This document shows positions 8,468 through 21,237 of a stretch of DNA of 42,485 bases, in pieces. A program made the position numbers and the translations under genes. The stretch spans positions 1,197-43,681 of the forward strand of contig JADGJC010000322.1 in NCBI GenBank assembly GCA_027596075.1, given 5' to 3'. Source of the DNA: Rhizophlyctis rosea (lineage: Eukaryota; Chytridiomycota; Chytridiomycetes; Rhizophlyctidales; Rhizophlyctidaceae). Each line of letters opens with the position of its first letter. Position 1 is the first letter of the stretch. The notes under the pieces are model-generated. The model worked only from the letters and a program-made list of their open reading frames with translations, was not told the origin of the DNA and did no database searches.

Positions 8468-11400
8468 TCAAACACCCCCCAAAAACTCCTCCCCAACCTT
8501 CTCCATAAACTCCTGCAACGCAACCCTAACCTCCCCCCGATCAACATTCATCATCCGAATCCCTAACCGGAAATACCGCGGAAGATGTTTCTTCAATTCC
8601 AAACATTTCTTCCCTTCCGTCACTTTACCATCACTCCCACTACTAGGACTATTAGCCCCAACACCCCACCACCCCTCCATCGCGAGAAGTTCTTTGAATA
8701 TGACGACAACGACGGGGCTCCATAACCCGACGTCTCGTACGTTTTTCTGTTGGTCCGAGAGGTAGTCTACGTATCGTTCGAATATGTCGAGGGTTTCTTT
8801 CGCGAGTGCCGTAGAGGGTGAATCGCCCGACTCCCCTCTCCCTGCTCCTCCCCCTTCCACCGCCTCACCCTCAGCCACATCCCCCAAATCCCGGTAAACC
8901 GCGAAAAGAACACGAAGATACGTAGCAATCGACACCGTTTCCTGTTTAACAAGATGCGGCATCTGCGGAACGAGACCTCGTCGATAAATAGCGTACCGCA
9001 AGTCGTAGTCGGCATTAAAGGCTCGTGCGACGGCGTACGACGCGTACAGGCATTTAAGCCATCGTGCACGATGTGTGGGTGGCATGACGTTGACAGCGAG
9101 TGCGAAGCGCGGGGATGGTGTTGATGGTGTTTGCGACGTTGCTGACTCGGATGATACACCATTCGTAACGCCAGAAGGTCGAGAATCAACAACCCTCATC
9201 ACCGCAACCTCCGTAACATTCTGCACCAACTCCAAATGCGTAACACACTTGATAATAGTATGCTGGAAATCTAAAGTATCAAGTGTCACCTTTTTCCCTA
9301 CTTCCCTCGCAGCCGCCACTCCAATCCCTACAACCTCTTCTAAACTAACCACCGATCCCTTCCCCCCACCTCCACCCGAAACTGACCCACCCGTACTAAC
9401 TGGACTTACATTCCCCCCACCAGCACCACCATACTCACAACACAATAACTCCGCCGGCATCGTCGCCCTGAACGCCCGTTCCAGAACACTCGTAACTAAC
9501 TCCCAACACCCAACCCTCTCAAATTTACCAACATTGCTCTTCAGGAATTGGTGTAGGCATATTCCACCGGTAGTAGCAAGCTTTTCGTCCTTCCTTTCCA
9601 ACATCCCGATCATTAAATCCAACACGCCTGCAACGACGTCCCCTCCCCCACTACCACCATCCCCACCACCACCGACTAGACGATCGAAAAACCCGCTTGT
9701 CAGATCGACCAGGAGACGGAGACCGTGTATCCACACCGCCGAAGAGTCTTCACTCCGTTTCTGCGGCGCCTCCATCGGGTCACGAAGATCTTCGAAAATA
9801 GGCGCCACAACACTTCCAAAGATCTTCGTCCAATACTTTGCATCAAAAAGATGTCCCGCGTCCCTGAGGGTGTCGAATAGTGTGTCTGTGGCACGCGTGC
9901 GGATAGGGGATGATGATGACCCGATTATGACGCGTGAGAAGGCCGAGAGGATCGGGAACCATTTTAGGTAGAATTGTTCTTCGGTTACGATGCCGGTTGG
10001 GAGGAGGTACGGGACGGAGCCGGAGCGGTGGGAGAGGAGGGGGTGTGGTGTTGATGTTGCGCTCGTTGGAGTTTCATTATGTGTAGGTGTTGTAAGGGAT
10101 TTCGTCGTTGTCGTTGACAATCCACCTTCGCCGTTCTCTGCAGCCGACCCACCACCACCCCTAACCAACCCCTCAGCCTCCTCCTCTCCCAACTGCACCA
10201 AAAACTTCGCACAAAACTGCAAAAGCTGCACACTCCCAATAACAACCTCATCATGCGTCTGCCCCACCCCATCCAAAAGCGCAAACTCCGCCAAACACGC
10301 TACATAATCCACAAAGGCCCCCGCATGTAACACCGCATCAAAGTGGTCTCGAAAAACACCCTGAACAATCCCAAAAGAAGTCTGTACGACCCGTTCGTGT
10401 TCTTCTTCCGCTTCCTCCGTCGTCTGCTGTTGCTGCTGTTGGGAAAACTCCCGCACAGGCATAGCACCCCTCGTCAAAACCCCAAAAATAACCTTCCACC
10501 CACTCCGAATACTCTTCGCCCTCGCACTAATCATCTGACTCAAACTCCCCAAAATCAATTCCCGAATCTCAACCCGTCCCGTCCACCGAATAATCCACTC
10601 AAAACTCTTCAAAAACTCCCCCTGGGAACTATAATGCCCCAACTCCTCCCTCTCCAAAAACTTCATGCTCAATTGCCGTAAGCTGTCGACAGCAAAGGTT
10701 GATACGTGAAGTGAGGGGTGCAGTCCGACGGCGTCGAAATGCGGACGGAGGAGTCGCCAGACCTGTGTCCATTCGAAACGGATACGCCCGATGTTGTAGT
10801 GGGCTATTTCGACGATTTTTTGGAGGAGGTACATTCGGGGTGGGGTTGCGCCGCCGATGTAGACGGGTGGGGCGCCGGGGGGTGTGGAGGGGTCTAGACC
10901 GACTTCTTCCATTGAGACGCGGCAGAGGCTGCGGAAGAAGTGGAGGATGGCGGTGGCGGAGAGGTTGACGGTGTTGGTGAAGATGCGGTCGATGGCTACG
11001 ACGGTCGTTTGGGATTGGAATTCTGTAACGAGTTTTTCGAGGGTGGGGTTGAGGCGGGATTGGGTTGCGAGGTCTTCCATGCGGAAAGTGGCGACGGAAC
11101 TCATTCGGGGTACGGAGGCAGGGGATTGTGCGGGACTTGATACGTCCCCACTACTTCGGTCCAAGTTGAATCGTCCCTGATCCCCACTCCGCCGATTCTC
11201 AACCGAACTCCTATTCGCAATCAACTGCAACCTCTCCATCTGACTAACAGCCTTCAAAACCTGCAACCAACTACTCTCCAAATACTCTCCCAACATATTC
11301 GCAATCCCAATCAACGCCTTAATAGCCTTGATATTCTTCGGCTTGATATCCTGCACATGCGATAACCCCGTCAATTTCGCCAAACTACTAACAAATGCAT

Positions 11401-14400
11401 CACGTTCCGTCTCCATCCGGAATATACTCGCAATACGAATAGACCCGCCAAAACCCTGCAAACACAAATCCGCAATCTTAGGTTCCACAACAGGTTTGGC
11501 TCCTCCCTCCCCACCACCCGCCCCACCACCCCCCGCACTAGCATCCTCATCCTCATCATCCGCCGCCCCCTCAAACAACAAACTAAACGTCGCCATCAAA
11601 GGCCAACTAGCCATCCCAAACATTGGCCTCGCCAAATCAGCATGCTGCGCCGTCCTAAAAGGCGTAACGCTCTTCCCCCCACCCGCCCCACCACCCTGCA
11701 TAAGCATCTGACTCTTCTTCTGCACCTGTCCAATCTCCTTCCGGTAAAGCTCCATCCTCTGCCGATCGTTCAAATCCCCAGCACCCCACCCAACAGCCAT
11801 CTGCGCCAACTGCCCCGCATGTTCCTCTTCCATGATGATTTCGTTATCGTGGATGTCATCGAAGATGGCGCCGAGATATTCGTCAGGTAAATCCGAATCG
11901 TCGTTTATCCCACGATTGTTTTTTAGGAAGGCTTGCTTATCCATCCGATGCTTAATCTGACTCGAATGCTGGTCCGTGTTGAGCATAATGACCGAAAACG
12001 CCAACGTATACGCCGTATCGGCTTTTGCGAATATAGAAGGGTTGTTCTCGCAGTACCGGTCTGCGAATTTCTCCATGATCCGGTCGATCTTCTGCGCTTC
12101 GCCTGGTAAGCGGAACGTTTGGAGGAACGCGCGGAGGGCGTCGACGAAATTCATGTCGACGAAATCCATGGCGTCGATGAAAGCGTGCATTACTTGGATG
12201 TTGAAGGCGTCGCCTTCGCCGAGGTATTCCCCGATTGATGCTTTGGTTAGGCCGGAGGCGGAGCGGAGGAAGGAGGCGATGGAGGCCGCGTCTTTGGTTA
12301 TAAAGGCGTGCTCGATAAGCATTTTGATGCCTTTCGAGGGTTTTAGGTTGAACTGTTTGATGGCGGTGCGGAGGAGTTGTTTGCGGGAGGCGAGGGATTC
12401 GATTTGGGTTGGGTCGTCTTCGGGGTTTGTTGATGCTGCTGTGGTGGAATTTAGGGATCCTGTGCTGCTGTTGGGGAGATTGTATGGCGAGTGCTGAGGA
12501 ATTTATGCATTGTTAGGATTTTTCGAGTTAAAGGTGATTTCCACAAAAGGACCACTCTTACATGATCCATCGTAACAGAATGCAACGGATGTTTATGAAC
12601 CATCACAGGATTCGCCTGATTCGTCGGCGCCAAAGCATCTAAAAACGTCTGTGTCGTCGTCTCCCCAGACGCATTCCCATCCCTCAAAACCTCCAACGAC
12701 CGCTTCCCAACCCCATCCGCCCCACTTCCAACCCCCTTAACCTGCTCAACCCCCACCACACTCCCCCTCTTCCCCGCAACACTCGTCCTCCCACTCCCAC
12801 CCAACCCCTTCTTCCCCCGCCCACCAACACCAACCCCAGGCGCAACTTCCACACTCCAATCCACCAAACTGTTCACGATCGCCACAAGACAACACAACCC
12901 GCGCAATTTGAGCCGCCGCTCCTGCGCGCGAATCAGCTGTTCTTTGCTGTCTAGTCCTGCGGCGGAAACGGCATATGACATGAGGCCTGATGCGGCGGGC
13001 GTTTGGTTTGTGTCGCGGCCTTGGGCGACGCGTCCGCAGGCTGAGACGATGCGTTCAAAGATGGAGACGGCTGTGAGGTCGCAGTCGTAGTTGAGGTAGA
13101 TGTCCACGAGGGTCTGCAAATAGGGGTTGCCAGCAAGGGTAAGTGCACATGATTTTGCAACATGGCGAACGCTCACTATAAATGGGAACCTTCCTCGCCC
13201 ATTCCCAACCCAACGCACTAACCGATACCAGCGCCCCGACCACTCCCAACCCAAGCACCAACCGCCGCCACAAACCAAACCACCACACCCCCCACCAGCA
13301 AAAAACCCACACCCAACTCAACCAACCCACCTGCGGATTCTCACAAATCTTCAACAACCCCTGCAAAACCATACTCTTCTGCTTATACGTCGAATTCCCC
13401 ATCTCCAAAATCCCCAAATAAATCCCATCCAACAACACCTCTATCTCCGTCTTCACTTCCCTCCTATACACCCTAATCACCATCAGGAAAATCGACAGAC
13501 TCAATTCAAATAACATCGGGTTTGTCGTTATGCCGTTTCGGGAAATTGATAAAGGGAGGGATTGCCGGATTAGAGAGATGTATAAGGCGTCGGTTTGGAG
13601 GATTGGGCCGGAGTTTGTGAGGATTGTTAGGAGGAGTTCTAGGGCGAGGATTCGCGTTCGGGTTGAGGGTTGGGAGATTTCGTCCATTGGGAGGGTAGAG
13701 GTTGATATTAGGGAGGGTGTGAGGGTGGGGGTTTCGGTTGTGTGTCGGGACTGGGAGTCGGTTTGGATTGAGAGGCGGGTGAGGAGGCGGAAGAGGAGGT
13801 AGACGTCTTTGCGGAGGAGGGAGTTGTAGTAGGCTACGGTGGGGTCGTAGGGGTTGTTGCCGGATGTTGTGGTTGTGGTGGTTGTGGTGGTGTGGTGGAG
13901 GGCGGTGTTGGAAGAAGTTGGGGAGAGGGGTTCTGGGGGTGTGATGACGGGGTCGTCGTCGTACATTGATTGGACGCGTTTGTGGGTGCGGGGTGGGGAT
14001 GTTGATTGGTGGTCTGGAGGTGTTAGTGTGATATTTGGAGCGGGCTGGTTATTTGCCTCTAGAGTGGTTGTTGGTGCAGCAGCAGGTTCGCTGGTGGTTT
14101 CAGAGGTATGGACGCTGCTTTCTACCGCCTTCTCCTCCGGAACTTGATCACCAGCTGCTGGCTCTGACTCCAAACTTGTCGTAGCGTCCACACCGTCTTT
14201 TGGAATCTCTGTTTCCCCATTAGATATCCCATTTGTCGACGCCGTACTCCCATCAGCAGAACTCTCCTCATTTTGAGGTTCTGCGGCTGCTCCCCCAGTT
14301 GTTTCATATGCATCATCTTTTTGAACCGTCCCGGCAACATCCGCCGTCTCCTCTTTCGTTATTGTTATGCCTACCGTCGACGTTGACCCTTCAGGACCCG

Positions 14401-15863
14401 TCAACTTCTCCAACTCAACCATCGACCCCGTCTCCAAACTCCTCGCCAAAACCTCCGCATACCGCTCCATCCGCGAAAACACCAAATTGATCATCTGCGT
14501 AAGACTGGCCTTCGCGGTCATTTTGTGCGTTTGATTTCTGGTCTGCTGGTGGATGTTGAAACACGTTTGTATGATTTTGAGGAGGGTGACTTCGTGAATT
14601 TCGCAGACGGTTGATGTGACGGTTGTGAGGAGGACTTTTAGCACTTGTAGGTGTACTGGTTCGTCGGATGTTGCGGTTGTGAAGGATGTGCAGACCATGT
14701 GTACTATTTCGTCTATTAGGAACGGTGGGGAAGGGTATTGTGGTGCGGCGAGAGTGACGTCGTTTCCGGGGACTGTGGAAGAGGGACGCGGAGAGGAGGG
14801 TGTGGTATCGGTGGGAGCACCATTTGTGGTTGGCTGCTGGTTGTCAGTGTTACCATTCTGCATGAATCCTGGCGAAGATGTGTCTAGATTGGACAGATCA
14901 TTTTCGAGCTGTACGGAGGCACGCTTTCGAGGAGGAAGAAGTGACGCGGGGACGGTGTCTAGTGGTAGTGCTCCGCGTAGAAGCTTGCGCGCGATGAGCT
15001 TTTGTAACGAGTCGAGAGCAGCTTCACGGAGTTTTAGAGATTGGTGTGGCTGCAACGCCAACCGGAACGGCGCCCAGTAGTTGTCCGCACTGTGTGTATG
15101 TGTCAGTTGGTGGTTGATGCATTGACAGTTGATGTTGTTATATGTTATGCTCGCAGTATACTGTAATCTGTTCGCTAAAGCTCACTGCTGTGATGCGTTT
15201 ACGCACATGATACGTTTACGCAGAAGAGAATGTGCGCTACGCGCACTTGTGCCAGTTTCGCTGGCGAGCTGTTCGCTAAAGCTCACTCACTGTGTCGCGC
15301 TTGCGCATAGTTTGGTTTACGCAAGAGAGAATGTGCGCTCCGCGCACTTGTCCGAGCTACGCTCGGCAGAAGCATTCTCCATTTCAGCTCCCGCTGCTTT
15401 CCCCGCCAAACAGCTGGCAGAAGCCTTCTCCATTTTAGCTCCCGCTTCTTCCTCGCCAAACAGCTCACGAGCTGTTCGCTAAAGCTCACTCACTGTGCTA
15501 CTTCACGTTGAAAGAGAATGTGCGCTGCGCGCACTTGAAGCTCGCGAAGCTCGCGATCCGTTCGCTAGCGCTCACTACCACACCAAACCATGCTGACAAC
15601 CCTCCATTTAGTGCCTTCGGCACACCTTTCCCAACCACCACGCTTCGCGTGGCCTCCCAACCCCACCTACCCATTCCCACTCACCCACCACTGTCCAGAT
15701 CACAAAACACAACAGCTCACCTTATCAAGTCTGGGTCCGCACCGTCAGCGACCACACGTTCCTTCTCTGCGTCATAGTCCTCAATAGCCTTTGCAACAGC
15801 CTCCTTCAGGTCCTTCACCCTCCCTGCCTCCTGCTGGAGTCTCTCCAGACAAGCCCTCAACAT
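8468..15863 (-). CDS. SEC7: BIG/Sec7-type large ARF guanine nucleotide exchange factor (2159 aa)
   Basis: Four exons: 15863-15721, 15089-13331, 13113-12562 and 12493-8468. All junctions are GT-AG and in phase. The protein activates ARF GTPases on the trans-Golgi to drive coat assembly. Exon 1 begins MLRACLERLQQEAGRVKDL and leads into the DCB region (DNYWAPFRLALQPHQSLKLREAALDSLQKL). A Ser/Thr/Glu-rich linker (about residues 100-400) separates it from the HUS domain, whose diagnostic HUS box N-Y-D-C-D lies at residues 642-646 and is completed by splicing exon 2 to exon 3. The Sec7 domain spans about 848-1040 with the catalytic glutamate finger in F-R-L-P-G-E-A-Q-K-I-D-R (E950) and the Y-T-L-A-F-S-V-I-M-L-N-T-D motif. 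HDS-type helical repeats follow to the end, with low-complexity Gly/Ser inserts. The FRLPGEAQKIDR form and long HDS region fit BIG/Sec7 rather than GBF/Gea. The length is like that of other fungal Sec7 proteins. Intron 1 carries a repeat element (separate entry). Confidence 0.93.
12494..12561 (-). other. Sec7 intron 3
   Basis: 68 bp, GTAAGA...TTCCTCAG, phase 0, with a CTAAC branch-point-like sequence about 20 nt before the acceptor. It joins SVTMDH to HSPYNLPNSS, just before the Sec7 domain. Confidence 0.85.
13114..13330 (-). other. Sec7 intron 2
   Basis: 217 bp, GTGGGT...TTTGCAG, phase 0. It joins LLKICENPQ to TLVDIYLNYDCD, rebuilding the HUS box region. Confidence 0.85.
15090..15720 (-). 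other. Sec7 intron 1 (631 bp), filled with a GC-rich repeat family
   Basis: Donor GTGAGC after codon ATA+AG, acceptor CACACAG, phase 2. It joins ...DPDLI-S-ADNYWAPF. It is seven to nine times longer than typical introns here because of the repeat cluster at about 15170-15665. Confidence 0.85.
15170..15665 (-). repeat. Intron-resident GC-rich hairpin repeat cluster, Sec7 copy
   Basis: On the minus (sense) strand it contains four copies of a core like GTGAGCGCTAGCGAAC or GTGAGCTTTAGCGAAC and three copies of AAGTGCGCGNAGCGCACATT followed by CTCT. Two degenerate copies of a further unit (TGTTTGGCG...GCGGGAGCT...ATGGAGAA.GCTTCTGCC) lie between. The 59 bp at 15549-15607 match calmodulin intron 2 (17621-17679) with a single mismatch. 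Each core can fold on itself because GCGCGNAGCGC and CGCTAGCG are palindromic. No ORF of a transposase or reverse transcriptase is present. Confidence 0.85.
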
Positions 15864-16663
15864 GGCAGTAGCGGTTGTGTCTGTGCCGCTGGGTGTTAGT
15901 GGCGGTTGGGTGGGCCCATGTGCGGGTTGTCCAGATGTTTCCAGTCGGTCCTATGGTATTAACCCCTTATGTGCCGTTTATGTGATGTGGGGATCTGCTC
16001 GTTGCCTAAAGCCGCGGTGGGAGTGTGGGAAAGCCGTGGGACTGGGAATGGGTGCCAGGGCAAGATGGGTGGGAGAGGAGGACACGTCGATGTGGCACTA
16101 ACACTTAATTACACCGCACGTGCTATTGAACAATATCACGTGTAATACTGTACCATCATTTCCTCATCCGTTTTGCGAATCATTGCGGCAGGCGCCCGGT
16201 GGAGGGCTTAGTGTGACACAAACATGAATGAGCGGATACCCACTGTGAAGGCTGATATGTGAAGCCTCAAATCAGCGACCCCTTCAATCGATGGAGTCTC
16301 CCAAGCCCTCGTCTATTTTTGCGGCTTGAATAACTCATCCTGCAAGCCATAAACACACATCCAACATCAGGCTGATGATAATATTTGGGCGCGTCCCCCT
16401 TTTTCCCGCCGGCCATCCCCAATATTATGGGATGGATCACGTTTCACGATTGGTCGGGCGGGGCGGGGTGTCCTCTCTCAAAGCCTCCGGTTGGCTGGGT
16501 GGGGAACAGGCTTTGCCGACTTGGCATGAGAACAGATCACTTAGGGCCAACAACAACAAGAGGAGAACAACAACCCCTGCCAGCCCTTTCCCTCCCGCGT
16601 TGACATCTCATCCACCTCAACCAACACCGTGCACGACCTCACCCTCTCCCACAACAAGACAAG
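15864..16663. promoter_or_regulatory. Divergent promoter region between SEC7 and calmodulin
   Basis: About 800 bp shared between the two start codons. It contains two CACGTG E-boxes at 16117-16122 and 16137-16142, exactly 20 bp apart. A CA-rich leader (CAACAACAACAAGAGGAG, 16549-16566) precedes the calmodulin ATG. No gene is seen inside. Confidence 0.55.
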
Positions 16664-18008
<1,345 letters not shown>

Positions 18009-18856
18009 TTCCGTTAAACATCCGCTTTCCTATTCCCTCCTTTTCTTTGTATATGAAGTATCTGTGTAATTGTCATTTCTAAATCAAACGAGTTCCTGTT
18101 GCTGTTTTGGACTCATCGTTTCATTGCATATCGGGTCAATTTTTCATTTCTTGAATAGGACTGATGCAGCTGAAGACAGCTAAAAACTGGAATGTTGTTG
18201 TAGCGCAACCTTCTGAGATGTCGCTGTTTAGGACATGGAGTAAGCCTTTCACACTGAGAACTGGCAAACTCACAGAAACGCACACGTAGGTGTGCGTAAG
18301 TGCGTATGGCTGATTGGCACCTGTTTCTGCAGTGTCAAAGCTGTGCTGGTCCAGTAGTCCTGCGGTTCTGTGGCTGAGAAACACCAACCTACTGTACCTA
18401 GATGAGGCTTATCATGGGCCTGCATTAAGGGCGCAGTTTTGCTAAAAATGTGTTGCAACTTGCTGCCCAATTTCCGTGGACCGTGGTGCTGATGGATTTT
18501 GACTACTTAGCCAGCACACAGGAGTGCAACCTGCACGCTCTGACACCCCCCTCCGTCCCAACTGTTCCCACCCAGCCCCGCACTGTTCCCACGCCCAGTT
18601 TCTTGTCTTGCGAGCCACTCTGTATGACGCTTTGGGCCTGTTTCATATGTTTCGAATGGGTGGTCACTGACTCCTGAGAGCTTCCCTCCTGACCGCATCA
18701 GTTTGAGATTCATTCAGTCCTTCTTTCAGAGACACAGAAAAGTGCATAACCTCATAACACAAGCCTCCAGTCCTCTGAGAATCGTTGATAAGCATCTATC
18801 ACCCATACAACAAAGCTTACAGTCTTCAGAAATCCCCATTTGTCGTCGTGTCGGTG
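18009..18856. other. Calmodulin 3' region and upstream region of the next gene
   Basis: The first about 150 bp are T-rich and likely the calmodulin 3'UTR and polyadenylation region. No gene is supported in the rest. Confidence 0.45.
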
Positions 18857-20402
18857 ATGCTCCGTGCTCCTGCTGTCTTCCAGCTCGCACCCTCTCCACG
18901 ACCTCGCGGGTTGACAAGCTTCTGTTCAGGCTTGCACTTCGCCAAACTGCGTCTCGCTGCTCCGGCGCACGCATTCAATATACGTGCTAAGTCAACCAAT
19001 TCCAAGACAGGCGCCCCAGCCCCCAACGACAAGAAAACTCCACCGCAGGCGGTGGCAAAAAAGACCCGCGCCCCTCGCGCTACACTACCTCATAAGGATG
19101 GCGGCAATTGGTCTGGAAATGTCTGTATCAATACCTTGGGGTATCAATACCAGTTTGGAGCCTTCGGCCCGTCCCGTCAGATTGATCTTGTTCCCTTTGA
19201 CCGTGATTTTCGAATTTTGATCTATGCAACCTCCGTGTCCTCTGCCCACTGAACATTGAACTCGATAGAAATTGGGGGAACCGCACTTCAATTGATTGAA
19301 CAGCCTCTCGACATAGCCTCTGACGACGTCAAAGCCGTTGCTGTAGTGCAACAGAACTTGGAATTTATGGACCATAAATTTGCCAACAAGATTGGGATTT
19401 GGTTCACCGGGGTCACGAGTGAAAACGTGAGGGGCGTTGTGAATCCCACCATAATGGAAATGCACAAGAGGAAGGATCTAGGGATGGAAGTGTTTCTGGA
19501 GCCTTTGATTGAGCATGTCCTGTTCAATAGCACCTTTGGAGCCTCCAAAGACATGTACATCCAAGGGTGAGTCAAAACCGTGCAGGTGTTGGAGCTTGGA
19601 ATTTGACGGTTGACATTCTGAACTGAAGGCACGGCATGCGCTGGGGAAATACTTTCAAGATGGACCTGACAGTTCATGACAAGCCCATCCGGGTTGTAAA
19701 CATTGTGGACTGGGTGGTGTACCGTATGCGGAGCATTGTCCCAATGGACAAAGTTGCTGTTCTGTTGGGAGGAGAGGTAAGAAGGCATCAGTTTGCCATT
19801 TGGAGGCCTCAGTTTCCTGAATTTGTCAATAATCAACCGATGCACAGTTGTGGGGCCAATACGAAAATCCAACGGACAAGATCTGGCAACTCTCCAGCCA
19901 GACTTTGGCGGCAGTTGTGCAGGCAAAACTCAAAAGCAAAATTCACCACCCTGCCTACCGTGAGTTCGGGCACTTTTTTGCTATATGGGACACCCTCCAT
20001 CAATTTCTAATGAGGAGTTCGCCCTCAGATTTGACGCTTTTCGGGTGAGGGGATTGAAGTTCGATTTTGTACAATTCTCTTACCCAGACGAGTGGATTGA
20101 AGCATTACTCAATGGGTTTCCATTGCCTTCTACTGGTAAGCGGCCAATCCACCATCTTATTTTCAGCGTCCTTTGTTGTTTAGCTTCCATGAACACATCC
20201 CAATCCTTTTCCTTTATCTCACATCTGCGTTGTTGTAGGTCGGATGGTGCGCACATACCCGGAGAAGCCCCTTGATTTCACATTGCGCAAAGATCGCGCC
20301 AAGATCATTCAGTGGTTTTACAGTTTGAACACCAAGTTCAGCAACAACTCGGACGCCGAAATCTACCGTGAAAGCTTTGATGATCTCAAGCCCCTTGTTT
20401 GA
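18857..20402 (+). CDS. Unrecognised protein with mitochondrial-presequence-like N-terminus (about 392 aa, 6 exons proposed)
   Basis: Proposed exons: 18857-19202, 19269-19566, 19629-19776, 19848-19963, 20029-20135 and 20239-20402. The N-terminus (MLRAPAVFQLAPSPRPRGLT, then a 70-residue Arg/Lys/Ala/Ser-rich, acid-poor stretch including NIRAKSTNSKTG and KKTRAPRATLP) looks like a mitochondrial targeting presequence. The body is globular with no motif I recognise (for example GGTALQLIEQPLDIASDDVK, RVVNIVDWVVYRMRSIVPMD, ENPTDKIWQLSSQTLAAVV). It ends NSDAEIYRESFDDLKPLV. The introns at 19567-19628, 19777-19847 and 20136-20238 are strong (GTGAGT, GTAAGA and GTAAGC donors). The first (GTGATT...GATAG) is inferred to remove an in-frame TGA at 19250. 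The fourth (GTTCGG...CCCTCAG) has a weak donor but a good CTAAT branch point and restores the frame. If those two are wrong, the locus carries one stop and one frameshift. Confidence 0.6.
19203..19268 (+). other. Proposed intron 1 of the unrecognised gene
   Basis: 66 bp, GTGATT...CTCGATAG, phase 1, with an ACTGAAC branch-point-like sequence. The frame is the same on both sides, and the intron contains an in-frame TGA (19250-19252), the main reason for proposing it. Confidence 0.45.
19567..19628 (+). other. Intron 2 of the unrecognised gene
   Basis: 62 bp, GTGAGT...CTGAAG, phase 2; joins ASKDMYIQ-G to HGMRWGNTF. Confidence 0.75.
19777..19847 (+). other. Intron 3 of the unrecognised gene
   Basis: 71 bp, GTAAGA...TGCACAG, phase 0; joins VAVLLGGE to LWGQYENPTDK. 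Confidence 0.8.
19964..20028 (+). other. Proposed intron 4 of the unrecognised gene
   Basis: 65 bp, GTTCGG...CCCTCAG, phase 2, with TTCTAATG branch-point-like sequence about 20 nt before the acceptor. The donor is unusual. A stronger donor (GTGAGT at 19960) lies 4 nt upstream but gives the wrong frame. Confidence 0.4.
20136..20238 (+). other. Intron 5 of the unrecognised gene
   Basis: 103 bp, GTAAGC...GTTGTAG, phase 1; joins GFPLPST-G to RMVRTYPEKP. Confidence 0.8.
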
Positions 20403-21237
20403 AGTTGTGATGACGACAGTTGAATGTGTTTTTACTGCTGGCTTCTATTGTTGTTGGCGCATTCCAATTCGTTGTACTTGTGTTGATACTTTGCAGATAT
20501 TTAGTGAGTAGAGGTCAAGAGTGTTGTTTCTGAGTGCAGTTAGCAGTGCTTTCTGCTGTTACTTTTTGTTTTGTAAATATAGTCCCCGCCATTCGGCGCA
20601 GCTTTGCAACGCTTATTTAATGAACTATGTTTCGCCGTCAATGAGTAAGGACATTCAACACGTTCCTGGCAAGTTGCACCAGACGAACCCCATTGACATT
20701 GCGTTATTCTCATCAAACAAGCACACGCGTCAAACCTTATTCGCCTTCACTCTCCATACACTTTGAGCTGAGCAAACCTGACCGGAGACTGGTTCCATCA
20801 CAGAACACTCATAACAACCATTGATAATCGGGTGCTCTGTCTCAAGCGAACGCTTAAATCTGGTATTGGGCACTCGGCGTTTGCAGATGTTTACAACATC
20901 AGTCTGGCGCAACGTCTTATTGCACGTCCTTTGAAGTCTCAACCAGCGACAGCATTGTTCCACGATATTCAAAAGGCAAATCAAATCCGCGGCAATTCCG
21001 AGAAACCGACTCAATAAATTGCATCCCACCCTCTCTCCACGTCTACCCTATCATTCCTCAGCATTATGTTGAGCTTCGTAGCGTCCGAGGACCTGCAGCA
21101 ATTCCGGGACCAAGCTGATGGAAGGTGGGGTTGGGGTTTGTGAAAATTTGGATTAGTCCCATGCTTTTCAGTAAGTTTCTGGAGACTACTCACATACGCG
21201 CCCCCACAAAAGAAAACGTAAATGATAGAAAAACTTA
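20403..21237. other. Convergent intergenic region
   Basis: This is the 3' side of both the plus-strand unrecognised gene and the minus-strand ankyrin-TIR gene. No independent gene is supported. A minus-strand frame at 21185-21011 could be an alternative last exon of the ankyrin-TIR gene (see findings). Confidence 0.45.

Noticed and set aside
9075..9971. 298-codon plus-strand ORF
   Set aside because: Antisense shadow of the Sec7 last exon; low-complexity Pro/Ser composition mirrors Gly/Ser-rich Sec7 linkers.
12451..13278. 275-codon minus ORF with N-terminal hydrophobic/Trp-rich stretch
   Set aside because: Its first part is Sec7 intron 2 and its last part is intron 3 read through; only 13113-12562 is coding.
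19250..19252. In-frame TGA as proof of a pseudogene or stop-codon reassignment
   Set aside because: The same frame resumes at once, and a 66-bp GT-AG intron around it is plausible. TGA is used as a stop in many other genes here, so no recoding is implied.
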